This document shows, in pieces, positions 9,308-17,257 of a stretch of DNA of 64,000 nt. Both the position numbers and the translations under genes were made by a program. The DNA comes from Actinomycetota bacterium (GTDB lineage Bacteria > Actinomycetota > Actinomycetes > Mycobacteriales > HKI-0501). The stretch covers positions 1-64,000 of the forward strand of contig JAVEDU010000024.1 in assembly GCA_030840805.1 (NCBI GenBank), in the 5' to 3' direction. Within the stretch, counting starts at the first letter, position 1; every line of letters starts with the position of its first letter. Below the pieces are notes generated by a model. It was not told the DNA's origin. It saw only the letters and a program-made list of their open reading frames with translations, and made no database searches.

Positions 9308-9930
9308 CCTTCGACGCCTACGTCGATCGGTGGTCCGCCCTCCACGGCGGCTACGACCCGCGCACCTCGACCTGGGCCCGGACGTGGCTGCGCCTCACCT
9401 TCCGGCTCGCGGCCCTACTGACTCGGGCCGGCCTGTCCCCGCACCTGCTGACCGGGGCCGGGCTGCTCGCGGCGGCACTCGTCCCGGCCGCCGTATACGC
9501 CGGGTACCCGCTGGTCGCGGTGCCGCTGGTCGTGCTGTCCGGGCTGCTCGACTCGCTGGACGGGGCGGTGGCGGTGCTCGCGGACCGGGTGACCCCCCTC
9601 GGGTACGTGCTCGACTCGGTCGCCGATCGGCTGGGGGAGGCGCTGCTGCTCGCCGCGCTGTGGCTCGCCGGTGCCACCGGGTGGCTGTGTGTGCTCGCCG
9701 GTGCCGCGATGTGGTTGCACGAGTACATCCGGGCGCGGGCCACCGGCGCCGGGCTGGCCGACCTCGGCGTCGTGACGGTCGGAGAGCGGCCGGTGCGGCT
9801 GGTCCTGGTCGCGGCCGGGCTCGCCCTCGGCGTGCCGGAGACGTTCGCGGCGTTCGCCGCGGGGATCGCCCTCGCCGGTGTCGTGCAGCTGCTCGTGGTC
9901 GTGCACCGGCGGCTCACGCCGGGCCGATGA
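9304..9930 (+). CDS. CDP-alcohol phosphatidyltransferase family protein
   Basis: Integral membrane enzyme of the family that transfers a phosphatidyl or similar phospho group from a CDP-linked donor to an alcohol. The 208-residue protein has about six hydrophobic segments and the family motif at about residues 83-109 (DSLDGAVAV ... G ... D ... D). All four aspartates and both glycines are present, but the canonical Ala-Arg pair reads Ala-Val. Substrate cannot be assigned. GTG 9304 overlaps the metF stop by four bases. The 3' end overlaps the convergent crtD stop by 17 bases. Confidence 0.85.
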   Translation: MTFDAYVDRWSALHGGYDPRTSTWARTWLRLTFRLAALLTRAGLSPHLLTGAGLLAAALVPAAVYAGYPLVAVPLVVLSGLLDSLDGAVAVLADRVTPLGYVLDSVADRLGEALLLAALWLAGATGWLCVLAGAAMWLHEYIRARATGAGLADLGVVTVGERPVRLVLVAAGLALGVPETFAAFAAGIALAGVVQLLVVVHRRLTPGR

Positions 9931-11371
9931 GCCCCGCGGTGATCTCCGCCGACAGCGCGACCAGCGGCAGCCCGCCGCCCGGGTGGCTGGACCCGCCGAC
10001 CAGGAACAGCCCCGGCACCGGCGACCGGTTCGCCGGACGGCGGAACGCGGCTCGTGCCCCGTTGCTGGACGTCCCGTAGATCGCGCCGCCCACCGACCGC
10101 GTCCGTGTCTCCAGGTCGGCGGGGGAGACCACCTCGCGGAACAGCACCCGGTCCCGGACGTCGAGGCCGCGCGCCGCGAGCCGGTCGAGGAGGTGGCCGG
10201 CGTACCAGTCGGCGAGGCCGGGGGCGCGCCAGTCCACCGTGCCGGGACCGGTGCCCTGCCGGGCGGCGTTCACCAGCAGGAAGACGGCCTCGTGCCCGGC
10301 GGGGGCGGCGTCCGGCGGCACGCTCAGGTACAGCGCCGGGTCGGCCACCGGCCGGGCCGGGTCGCCGAACACCGCGTCGAACTCGGCGTCGTAGTCGGCC
10401 GGGAAGTCCACGGTGTGGTGCGCCAGGCCGGGGGTGCGCCCGCGGAGCCCGAGCAGCAGCACGAAGCCGGACAGCGACCGCGGAGCCCGCCGCAGCCGCC
10501 GCGCCTCACCCGGTACCCGGATCAGGTCGGTGTACAGGTGCTCGGCGTCGGCGTCGGCGACGATCGTGTCGGCGGCCAGCACGGTGCCGTCGGCGAGCTC
10601 GACGCCGGTGGCGCGGTGGCGGTCGGCGGTGACGCGGACCACCTCGGTACCCGTGCGGAGTTCGACGCCCAGCGACTGGCACCGCTCGGCGAGGGCATCG
10701 GCGAGCCGGCGCAGGCCGCCCCGGATGTACCAGCCGCCGAAGGCGAGCTCGGCGTGCGGCACCGCGGCGAGCGCGGCGGGGGCGCGCCGCGGGTCCGAGC
10801 CGGAGTAGGTGGCGTACCGGTCGACCATCATCCGGAGCCGCGGATCGTCCAGATAGGACCGGGCGAGCGCGCGCAGCGACCGCCACGGCGCGATGGTGGC
10901 GGTGTGCCGGGCCTGACGCAGCAGGGTCGCCGGGTCCAGGGCGGACTCCAGGAACGGACCGTGCGAGGCGTCCCAGATCCGCTCCGCGCGGGTGGCGAAC
11001 GCGCGCCACTGCCGGGCGGCCACGGGACCGAACCCGTCCGCGATCCGCGCCGCGAACTCGACCGGGTCGCGGCAGGAGTCCAGCACCGTGCCGTCCGGGA
11101 ACCGGTGCCGGACGATCGGGTCCAGCGGCACCAGGTCGAGGACGTCGGCAAGCGGGGTGCCGGTCGCCGCGAACAGGTCCGCGAAGACGTGCGGCAGGGT
11201 CAGCAGGCTCGGGCCGGTGTCGAAGCGGAAGCCGTCCCGGTGGAGGACGCCGAGCTTCCCGCCCACGACGGGGGCCTGCTCGCAGACCGTCACGCGGTGC
11301 CCGGCGGCGGCCAGCCGGGCGGCGACGGCGAGGCCCCCGACCCCGGCACCGATGACGACCACTCCGCTCAC
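9914..11371 (-). CDS. crtD: CrtD-like carotenoid desaturase (CrtI family)
   Basis: Second FAD-dependent carotene desaturase, distinct from crtI. The 485-residue protein starts with GAGVGG at about residues 8-13 and FDTGPSLLTLP at about 47-57, and has YATYSGSDPRR and GGWYIRGGL in the mid region, which I associate with hydroxycarotenoid 3,4-desaturases (CrtD) rather than phytoene desaturases. The neighbours support this: a CruF-type hydratase and a glycosyltransferase directly upstream in the same overlapped operon, the set that makes 1-hydroxy-3,4-didehydro carotenoid glycosides in other bacteria. GTG 11371 overlaps the upstream stop (GTGA). It could instead be a paralogous phytoene/neurosporene desaturase. 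Confidence 0.8.
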   Translation of the reverse strand: MSGVVVIGAGVGGLAVAARLAAAGHRVTVCEQAPVVGGKLGVLHRDGFRFDTGPSLLTLPHVFADLFAATGTPLADVLDLVPLDPIVRHRFPDGTVLDSCRDPVEFAARIADGFGPVAARQWRAFATRAERIWDASHGPFLESALDPATLLRQARHTATIAPWRSLRALARSYLDDPRLRMMVDRYATYSGSDPRRAPAALAAVPHAELAFGGWYIRGGLRRLADALAERCQSLGVELRTGTEVVRVTADRHRATGVELADGTVLAADTIVADADAEHLYTDLIRVPGEARRLRRAPRSLSGFVLLLGLRGRTPGLAHHTVDFPADYDAEFDAVFGDPARPVADPALYLSVPPDAAPAGHEAVFLLVNAARQGTGPGTVDWRAPGLADWYAGHLLDRLAARGLDVRDRVLFREVVSPADLETRTRSVGGAIYGTSSNGARAAFRRPANRSPVPGLFLVGGSSHPGGGLPLVALSAEITAGLIGPA

Positions 11372-12459
11372 AGGCGCCGGCCCTTCCAGTGCAGGGTGCC
11401 GCGGCGGCGGGCGCGCCAGGACCGCCCCGTGAGCGCCACGAGGGCCACGACCGACACCGGGTGGGCGAGTGCGTCCGGCCACGCCCGGCCGCCGGTCGCC
11501 CGGGCCGTGACCACCCGGCCGGCGACCCCGGCGAGATAGCCCGCGAGACCCGCCCGGGACCCGGCCAGTGCGGCGACGGCGGGGACGACGTACAGGCCGG
11601 TGAGCAGCGCGGCGGTGGCCGTGGCACCGGCCGGGGAGCCGAACGCGGCCCACAGGGACTTCTCGTACCCGGCGGCCAGCGCGGGGCCGGAGCTGTACAT
11701 CCGGCACGTCGCGAGCGCGGTCCCGTCGGCGACGACACCCCGGCCGCCGGACCGTTTGACGGCCCGCAGCAGTGCCAGGTCCTCCAGTACCTCGCCCGCC
11801 ACCGCGGCATGCCCGCCCGCGCGTTCGTAGGCGTCCCGGCGTACCGCGAGGAGCTGGCCGTTCGCGGCGGTGAGCGAGGGGCGCGGCGAGCGTTCGGCGG
11901 CCCGCAGCGGCAGGAACGTGAGCCACGACCACTGCAGCAGCGGCTGGACGAGGCGCTCGGCCGGGGTGACCGCGAGCTGCCGCGGGTACGGCGAGACGAG
12001 GTCGAGGCCGTGCCGTTCCAGCAGGTCGACGCAGGCCGCGACGGCGTGCGGCGCGAGCATCACGTCGGCGTCGACGAACACGAGGTGCTCGGCGCCGCCG
12101 GCCCGGGCGGCGGCCTGGGCGCAGGCGTGCGGCTTGCCGAGCCGGCCCGGCGGGAGCGGAGCGCCGGTGACGAGTTCGACGCGGTCGTCGCCCGCCGCCG
12201 TCTGCCGGACGATCGCGGCGGTGCCGTCGGTGGACCCGTCGTCGAGCACCACGATCCGGACGTCGGCGGTCTGGGCGAGCAGCGCCCGCAGGCAACCCTC
12301 GACCCGCGCCGCCTCGTCGCGGACCGGGAGCAGCACGGCGACCCGGCCGGCGGGCGGCGGGGGCGCGGCCGCGGGGCGCCGCAGCACCCGAGCGTTGAGT
12401 GCCGAATGGACGGTCGCGGCCGCGGCGCCGAGCGCCGCGTACCGGAGCAGCCGGCTCAC
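11368..12459 (-). CDS. family 2 glycosyltransferase, CruG-like
   Basis: Membrane-anchored GT-A glycosyltransferase, probably glycosylating the hydroxycarotenoid made by the neighbouring hydratase. The 363-residue protein has an N-terminal hydrophobic segment, the GT2 opening VAVLLPVRDE at about residues 39-48, VLDDGSTDGT near 71-80, the metal-binding DVD-like DADV (FVDADVML), and a later EDLALLRAVKR motif corresponding to the catalytic ED/QxxRW region, followed by hydrophobic C-terminal segments. Its operon position between cruF and crtD is the main reason for the CruG assignment; sugar donor and acceptor are inferred. GTG start overlaps the cruF stop. Confidence 0.78.
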   Translation of the reverse strand: MSRLLRYAALGAAAATVHSALNARVLRRPAAAPPPPAGRVAVLLPVRDEAARVEGCLRALLAQTADVRIVVLDDGSTDGTAAIVRQTAAGDDRVELVTGAPLPPGRLGKPHACAQAAARAGGAEHLVFVDADVMLAPHAVAACVDLLERHGLDLVSPYPRQLAVTPAERLVQPLLQWSWLTFLPLRAAERSPRPSLTAANGQLLAVRRDAYERAGGHAAVAGEVLEDLALLRAVKRSGGRGVVADGTALATCRMYSSGPALAAGYEKSLWAAFGSPAGATATAALLTGLYVVPAVAALAGSRAGLAGYLAGVAGRVVTARATGGRAWPDALAHPVSVVALVALTGRSWRARRRGTLHWKGRRL

Positions 12460-13196
12460 CGGCGCGCCCGCCACAGCGTGACGGCCAGCGGGATCGCCAC
12501 CGGCCCCATCGCCACCGCACCCCAGGCCGCCGATTGCGGAAGGCCGAGGAAGACGGCGTGCGCCAGCACCGAGGAGGCATAGGTCCACAGGTACACGGCG
12601 TACATCGGGGCGTCGCCAGGTCCACTGTGGACGTCCACTCCGGACGGCCTCGCCGCTGGAGCCAGCACTGCCATCATGACCAGCGCGACGCCGAGCCACG
12701 CGGCGTAGTTCGTCAGCGGGATGTCGCCCCGCTCCCAGGTCCAGTGCCCGGCGGCGACCATCTGCGGGTCGAGGAACACGTCCCAGGACGCCAGGGCCCA
12801 GCCGGCCACCGCGATCCGGGCGGCCGGACGGCGGACCAGCCGGCCGGCCGCCAGCCACGCGGGCCACGCCATCATCGTCCAGGCCGCCGGGATCACCCAG
12901 GGCACGCCGAGGACGTGCGGGCCGAGCGAGTCGGCGTAGGTGTACGCCCCGAACGGGTACCCGGTCGCCGTGCCGACCGCCTCGACCGCCAGCCCACCGC
13001 CCGCCGTCACCACGACCAGGGCCGCGGCCGTGCGGGGGCCGCGGGTCACCAGCGCGTGGGTCACCGAGGCGGCGCAGAACACGGCGACCGTGACGACGGT
13101 CAGCCGGTCGCGGACGGCTCCGGCGCTGAGCGGATAGGCGATCTCGGACAGCACGGTCGCGCCGACGAGGGTCCAGACGAGGCGCGCCGGGGTCAA
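12456..13196 (-). CDS. cruF: CruF-like carotenoid 1,2-hydratase
   Basis: Integral membrane protein of the carotenoid-biosynthesis (DUF422/CruF) family, which adds water across the terminal double bond of acyclic carotene ends. About seven hydrophobic segments are seen, with family-like charged positions inside them: EAVGTATGYPFGAYTY, WVIPAAWTMMAW and SWDVFLDPQM. A TTG start (TTGA overlap with the GNAT stop) gives 246 residues, the normal size; the open frame continues upstream but the added residues are Arg/Pro-rich and unlike the family. The TTG is therefore chosen on both overlap and homology pattern. Confidence 0.8.
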   Translation of the reverse strand: MTPARLVWTLVGATVLSEIAYPLSAGAVRDRLTVVTVAVFCAASVTHALVTRGPRTAAALVVVTAGGGLAVEAVGTATGYPFGAYTYADSLGPHVLGVPWVIPAAWTMMAWPAWLAAGRLVRRPAARIAVAGWALASWDVFLDPQMVAAGHWTWERGDIPLTNYAAWLGVALVMMAVLAPAARPSGVDVHSGPGDAPMYAVYLWTYASSVLAHAVFLGLPQSAAWGAVAMGPVAIPLAVTLWRARR

Positions 13197-13759
13197 CGCC
13201 CGGGTTCCAGCGGCAGCGGGCGACCCAGTACCGCGAAGGGCCGTTCGTCGCCGGGGAACAGGTGGTGGCGCAGCACGTCGACGAACCCGAGCCGCCGGTA
13301 CAGCCGCCACGCGCGGGACTCGCCCTCCGGGGTCGAGAGGATGACCGTCGCCCCGGGGGCGCCGTCCAGCAGCGCCCGCAGCTGCGCCTCGCCCAGCCCG
13401 GTGCCCTGCGCCCGCGGCAGCACGTGCAGCTCGACCAGCTCGAAGGCGTCACCCATCCAGCGGTCGTAGTGGTCGTCGGACAGCCCGGAGCGGACCTGCT
13501 CGTGCCACCACTGGCCCGGCCCGCTCAGGTAGCCGTAGCCGAAGCCGAGGACCCGGCCGGTGCCCTCCTCCAGCGTCGCCACCGCGCGGAACTCCGAGCG
13601 CCGGGTGTGCCCCGCCACGAACCCGCGGCGGATCGACAGGATCTCGGGGGAGTAGTTCATCGCGGTGACGTACACGGCCAGGACATCGTCGAGCCGGGCG
13701 AGCATCTCGCCGCCGTTCCACCGCACCAGCCGCGTCGCCGGCCCCGCCTTCGCCGTCAT
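13193..13759 (-). CDS. GNAT family N-acetyltransferase
   Basis: Acyl-CoA-dependent acyltransferase of unknown substrate. The 188-residue single-domain protein has the acetyl-CoA binding motif A (LPRAQGTGLGEAQLRALL) at about residues 119-136, preceded by the beta-4 strand FELVELHVL, and a C-terminal YRRLGFVDV. It lies between crtA and cruF with four-base overlaps on both sides, so it is made together with the carotenoid tailoring enzymes. A role in acylating the pigment or its sugar is an attractive guess; small-molecule or protein acetylation is equally possible. Confidence 0.85.
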   Translation of the reverse strand: MTAKAGPATRLVRWNGGEMLARLDDVLAVYVTAMNYSPEILSIRRGFVAGHTRRSEFRAVATLEEGTGRVLGFGYGYLSGPGQWWHEQVRSGLSDDHYDRWMGDAFELVELHVLPRAQGTGLGEAQLRALLDGAPGATVILSTPEGESRAWRLYRRLGFVDVLRHHLFPGDERPFAVLGRPLPLEPGR

Positions 13760-14463
13760 GCCACCGGATCCCTTCCGCCGTAGGTCCCCGCCGACCGCAG
13801 TACCGCGAAACGGGCGAACAATTCCTCGGCGTACCACCGTTCCCGCCCGGTCTGCCGGATCGCGTCGACATGGGCGTTGCCCCGGTACGCGTACGAGGTG
13901 AGGTGCTCGGCGCTCCGCCACACGCTGAACGTGCCCTGCAGGCCCACCGGCGCCTCGCCGACCCCGACCGCGGCGAGCAGCCCGGCGTGGGTGCGCAGGT
14001 CCGCCGCCACCGGCGGGACGGCGCGCCAGAACGTCGCCGCCTTCCGCGGGGCGATCCGGGCGCGGGTCAGCGCGGCCACCGGGCCGTCCCAGGCGGTCGG
14101 CGCCGGGTCGCCGAACGGGGCCTTGCCCGCCCATCGGCCCCGGGACGCGAGCGGCCTCAGCTCGACGCGCCACTCCTCGTCGGCGGCGCGGCGCCAGGAC
14201 CGGACCGCACCCGACCGCTCGAAGTCGTCGGCGTGCGCGCGGGAGGCCCAGCAGGCGAGCAGACCCCAGCGGTACGGGTCCGCGTCGCGCGGCGTGAACG
14301 TGCGCCCGTGGCCGGTACCGAGCAGCTTGCCGAACGTCAGCCCGGCGGTCCGCCGCAGCCGTGATCGGTGGGTCGCCATCCGGGCCACCGCCCCCGGGAC
14401 CCGGCGCCCGGGCACCCGCCACAGGTGCAGGGTCACCAGTGCGGGGACGGCGGGGGCGTGCAT
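13756..14463 (-). CDS. crtA: spheroidene monooxygenase family protein (CrtA-like)
   Basis: CrtA-type carotenoid oxygenase, which in purple bacteria introduces a keto group at C-2 of acyclic carotenoids. The 235-residue protein matches the family along its length: LTFGKLLGTG near residue 41, RWGLLACW, GPVAALTRARI, FWRAVPP, GVGEAPVGLQGTFSVW and WYAEELFARF near the C-terminus. First gene of the five-gene overlapped operon; its stop shares ATGA with the GNAT start. Substrate here would be the hydrated or desaturated acyclic chain. The cofactor is not evident from sequence. Confidence 0.87.
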   Translation of the reverse strand: MHAPAVPALVTLHLWRVPGRRVPGAVARMATHRSRLRRTAGLTFGKLLGTGHGRTFTPRDADPYRWGLLACWASRAHADDFERSGAVRSWRRAADEEWRVELRPLASRGRWAGKAPFGDPAPTAWDGPVAALTRARIAPRKAATFWRAVPPVAADLRTHAGLLAAVGVGEAPVGLQGTFSVWRSAEHLTSYAYRGNAHVDAIRQTGRERWYAEELFARFAVLRSAGTYGGRDPVA

Positions 14464-14502
14464 ACCGGGAGCCTACGGCGAGGCGGTGGCCCGACCGCCG
14501 AA

Positions 14503-14526
14503 GGGCCGCACCTTGCGGTGCGGCCC
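14503..14526 (-). terminator. hairpin after cysH
   Basis: Perfect 10-bp stem GGGCCGCACC / GGTGCGGCCC with a TTGC loop (14513-14516), 20 bases beyond the cysH stop. No T-run follows, as is common in high-GC actinobacteria. Function as terminator is inferred from position. Confidence 0.65.
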
Positions 14527-14545
14527 CTCGGTGTGATGCGACGAA

Positions 14546-15262
14546 CTACAGGTGCAGGCCGCACTCGGTCTTCTCGCGGCCCGCCCAGCGGCCCGCCCGG
14601 GCGTCCTCGTCCTTGCGGACCGGCCGGGTGCACGGCGCGCAGCCGATCGAGCGGAAGCCGTGGTGGACGAGCGGGTTGATGATCACGTTCCGCTCGGCGA
14701 TGTAGGCGTCCACGTCGTCCTGGTTCCAGAACGCGAGCGGGTTGACCTTCACCTTGCCGCGCTTGCCGTCCCAGCCGACGGCCGGCGTGTCGGCCCGGCT
14801 CGGGCCTTCGTCGCGGCGCAGACCGGAGCCCCACGCGAGGTACGGCTGGAGCGCGTTGTCCAGCGGGACGACCTTGCGCATCGAGCAGCAGAGGTCGGGG
14901 TCGCGGGCGTACAGGCTCTGGCCGTACAGCTCGTTCTGCTGGGCGACGGTGATCGCCGGCTTCACGGAGACGACGTTGACGTTGAGCTCGGCGGCCACGC
15001 GGTCGCGGGTCTGCAGCGTCTGCGGGAAGTGGTACCCGGTGTCGAGGAAGACCACGTCGATCTTCTCCGGCAGCACGTCGGAGGCGAGGCTGGCGAGCAC
15101 CGCGTCGCCCATCGAGGACGTCAGGGCGAACCCGGTCCCGAACGTCTCCCACGCCCAGCGCAGCACGTCGTGCGGCAGTGCGCCCTCGAGGTCACGGCCG
15201 GCCTGCCCGGCGAGAGCCTCGAGCTCCGCGGCCGCGAGGTCCCGGCTGAGAGAGAGCGTCAC
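14546..15262 (-). CDS. cysH: adenylyl-sulfate (APS) reductase
   Basis: Reduces APS (possibly PAPS) to sulfite using thioredoxin. The 238-residue protein has the PAPS-reductase fold motifs SSMGDAVL and FLDTGYHFP, and the [4Fe-4S] cysteines that mark the APS type: Cys125-Cys126 (LCCSMRK) and Cys208/Cys211 (GCAPCTRP). The catalytic cysteine is in ECGLHL at the C-terminus. GTG 15262 is chosen because AGGAGG lies seven bases upstream and it overlaps the stop of the zinc-ribbon gene (GTGA); in-frame ATG further upstream lies inside that gene. Third gene of the sulfite-reductase operon. Confidence 0.95.
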   Translation of the reverse strand: MTLSLSRDLAAAELEALAGQAGRDLEGALPHDVLRWAWETFGTGFALTSSMGDAVLASLASDVLPEKIDVVFLDTGYHFPQTLQTRDRVAAELNVNVVSVKPAITVAQQNELYGQSLYARDPDLCCSMRKVVPLDNALQPYLAWGSGLRRDEGPSRADTPAVGWDGKRGKVKVNPLAFWNQDDVDAYIAERNVIINPLVHHGFRSIGCAPCTRPVRKDEDARAGRWAGREKTECGLHL

Positions 15263-15432
15263 GAGGTCGCCTCCTGGTTTTCGGTGGTGATAGTGCCGAT
15301 CAAGCGCAGATTCCATACCCGCAGACAGGAACCGCAGCGGTATCCGGAAGATTCCTCGCCATGCGGGCGGATGTTCTCCTCGCCGCAGTACGGGCAGTAG
15401 AACGGCGGCGCGTGCCGGGGCGTCTCGGTCAC
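15259..15432 (-). CDS. 57-residue zinc-ribbon protein between sulfite reductase and APS reductase
   Basis: Small protein with two CxxC pairs, YCPYCGEEN and YRCGSCLRVW, spaced about 16 residues apart, a classic zinc ribbon or rubredoxin-like metal site. No catalytic domain is visible. It overlaps the stop of the sulfite reductase gene and the start of cysH by four bases each, so it is co-translated with both. A cofactor-delivery, redox or structural role for the sulfur enzymes is inferred from position only. GTG start. Confidence 0.8.
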   Translation of the reverse strand: MTETPRHAPPFYCPYCGEENIRPHGEESSGYRCGSCLRVWNLRLIGTITTENQEATS

Positions 15433-17108
15433 AGCAACCAGGCCTCCTCGGCCCGCGCGACGTACGCGGCGAAGGTCTCGCCGGGCTCCCGGTGCTCGGT
15501 GAAGCCCCGGAGCACCCGCTCGGTGTAGTCCGCGGTCTCCTCGGCGGTGACCTTCAGGCCGCGGAACTTGCGCCCGAACGTGGGGTCCGCACCCATCTGA
15601 CCGCCCAGGTGCACCTGGAAGCCCTCGACCTGCTGGCCGTTGGCGTCGGGGACGATCGAGCCCTTGAAGCCGATGTCGGCGGTCTGGAACCGCGCGCACG
15701 AGTTCGGGCAGCCGTTCACGTTGATCGTGATCGGGGTGTCGAACTCCGGCATGCGGCGCTCGAGCTCCTCGTACAGCCAGTGCGCGCGGGCCTTGGTCTC
15801 GACGATCGCGAGCTTGCAGAACTCCAGCCCGGTGCACGCCATCGTGCCGCGGCGGAACCGGCTCGGCCGGACCTGCAGGTCGTGGACGTCCAGGGCCGCG
15901 GCCAGCGCGTCCACCCGGTCGCCGGGCACGTCCAGGATGACGAACTTCTGCTGCGCCGTGGTGCGGACGCGGCCCTGCGCGTACTCGTCGGCGAGGTCCG
16001 CGATCGTGGCGAGGAGCGTGCCGCTGACCCGGCCGGCGCGCGGGGCGAAGCCGACCGCGAAGTTGCCGTCCCGCTGCGGGGTCACGCCGACGTGGTCACG
16101 CTCGACGTGGACCGGGGGAGCGGCCTGCGGGCCGTCCGGGAGCGCCGCGCCGAGGTAGTCCTTCTCCAGCACCTCGCGGAACTTCTCGGGGCCCCAGTCG
16201 GCCATCAGGAACTTGATCCGGGCGTGGTTGCGCGAGCGGCGGTAACCGTGGTCGCGGAAGATTCCGCAGACGCCGGCCCACACGTCGGTCACCTGGTCGG
16301 GCTGGACGAACACGCCGAGGCGTTGGGCGAACATCGGGTTCGTCGACAGGCCGCCGCCGACCCACAGGTCGTAACCCGGCCGGCCGTCCGGACCGACGAC
16401 GCCGACGAAGGCGATGTCGTGGATCTCGTGGTGCGTGCACTGGTCGGCGCAGCCCGAGATCGAGGTCTTGAACTTGCGGGGGAGGTTCGAGAAGGCCGGG
16501 TCGCCGACAAAGCGCTCGACCGTGGCCTCGAGCGTCGGCGTCCCGTCGAGGACCTCGTCCGTGACGATGCCGGCCAGCGGGCAGCCGAGCATGACGCGGG
16601 GGGTGTCACCGCAGGCCTCGGTGGTCGACAGGCCGACCGCCTCGAGGCGGTTCCAGATCTCCGGCACGTCCTCGACGCGGATCCAGTGGTACTGCACGTT
16701 CTGCCGGTCGGTGACGTCCGCCACGTCCCGGCCGAACTCGGTGCTGATACCGGCGACGACCCGCAGCTGCTCGGACGTGAGCTGACCGCCGTCGATGCGG
16801 ACCCGCATCATGAAGTACGAGTCCTCCAGCTCCTCCGGCTCCAGCACCGCGGTCTTGCCGCCGGGGATGCCCTGGGCGCGCTGGGTGTACAGGCCCATCC
16901 AGCGGAACCGGCCGCGCAGGTCGGCGCCGTCGATCGAGTCGAAGCCGCGCTTGGAGTAGATGTCGATGATCCGCTGACGGACGGCGAGACCGTCGTCGTC
17001 CCGCTTCATCCGCTCGTTCGGGTTCAGCGGCTCGCGGTAGCCCAGCGCCCACTGACCCTGCGGGCGGACGGCCTTGGGGCGGGCGGGGCGAGCGGACGGC
17101 GTGGTCAT
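15429..17108 (-). CDS. sir: ferredoxin-dependent sulfite reductase
   Basis: Reduces sulfite to sulfide in six-electron steps with siroheme and a coupled [4Fe-4S] cluster. The 559-residue protein is full length and carries the cluster ligands Cys425-x5-Cys431 (CTGLEFC) and Cys467-x3-Cys471 (NGCPNSC). Two nitrite/sulfite reductase ferredoxin-like half domains and two siroheme domains follow the expected order. The ferredoxin-type (NirA-like) architecture distinguishes it from CysI; assimilatory nitrite reductase is the main alternative, but the cysH neighbour and cysteine-type leader argue for sulfite. ATG with AAAGGAT about five bases upstream. Transcribed from beyond a leader peptide and two hairpins. 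Confidence 0.93.
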   Translation of the reverse strand: MTTPSARPARPKAVRPQGQWALGYREPLNPNERMKRDDDGLAVRQRIIDIYSKRGFDSIDGADLRGRFRWMGLYTQRAQGIPGGKTAVLEPEELEDSYFMMRVRIDGGQLTSEQLRVVAGISTEFGRDVADVTDRQNVQYHWIRVEDVPEIWNRLEAVGLSTTEACGDTPRVMLGCPLAGIVTDEVLDGTPTLEATVERFVGDPAFSNLPRKFKTSISGCADQCTHHEIHDIAFVGVVGPDGRPGYDLWVGGGLSTNPMFAQRLGVFVQPDQVTDVWAGVCGIFRDHGYRRSRNHARIKFLMADWGPEKFREVLEKDYLGAALPDGPQAAPPVHVERDHVGVTPQRDGNFAVGFAPRAGRVSGTLLATIADLADEYAQGRVRTTAQQKFVILDVPGDRVDALAAALDVHDLQVRPSRFRRGTMACTGLEFCKLAIVETKARAHWLYEELERRMPEFDTPITINVNGCPNSCARFQTADIGFKGSIVPDANGQQVEGFQVHLGGQMGADPTFGRKFRGLKVTAEETADYTERVLRGFTEHREPGETFAAYVARAEEAWLL

Positions 17109-17151
17109 GAGAGATCCTTTGTGGCCTTGGGTGGCTCTACAGCGGCGGGAC

Positions 17152-17171
17152 GGCGCGCGCGGGCGCGCGCC
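17152..17171 (-). repeat. GC hairpin in the sir leader (segments 3 and 4)
   Basis: GGCGCGCGC-GG-GCGCGCGCC, a 9-bp perfect inverted repeat about 45 bases before the sir start. Its arm facing the leader peptide can alternatively pair with the 17223-17229 arm of the preceding hairpin. Confidence 0.6.
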
Positions 17172-17222
17172 AGGGACCCGGGCGGGTCGGGGGAGGGCCT
17201 ACGGAGTCGATCCGTGAACGTG

Positions 17223-17245
17223 GGCGCGCGTCGAAATGGCGCGCC
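17223..17245 (-). repeat. GC hairpin just after the sulfur leader peptide (segments 1 and 2)
   Basis: GGCGCGC / GCGCGCC arms with a 9-base loop, beginning 13 bases beyond the leader-peptide stop in the direction of transcription. The arms share the GCGCGC core with the 17152-17171 hairpin, allowing 1:2 plus 3:4, or 2:3 pairing. Confidence 0.55.
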
Positions 17246-17257
17246 TGGTGCCGACCC

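Noticed and set aside
14464-14545. Small coding gene between crtA and cysH
   Set aside because: The gap holds only the perfect hairpin; no start codon with a ribosome site or family-like product.
15263-15316. ATG 15316 as the cysH start
   Set aside because: It would overlap most of the zinc-ribbon gene; GTG 15262 has AGGAGG at ideal spacing and the GTGA overlap seen throughout the operon.
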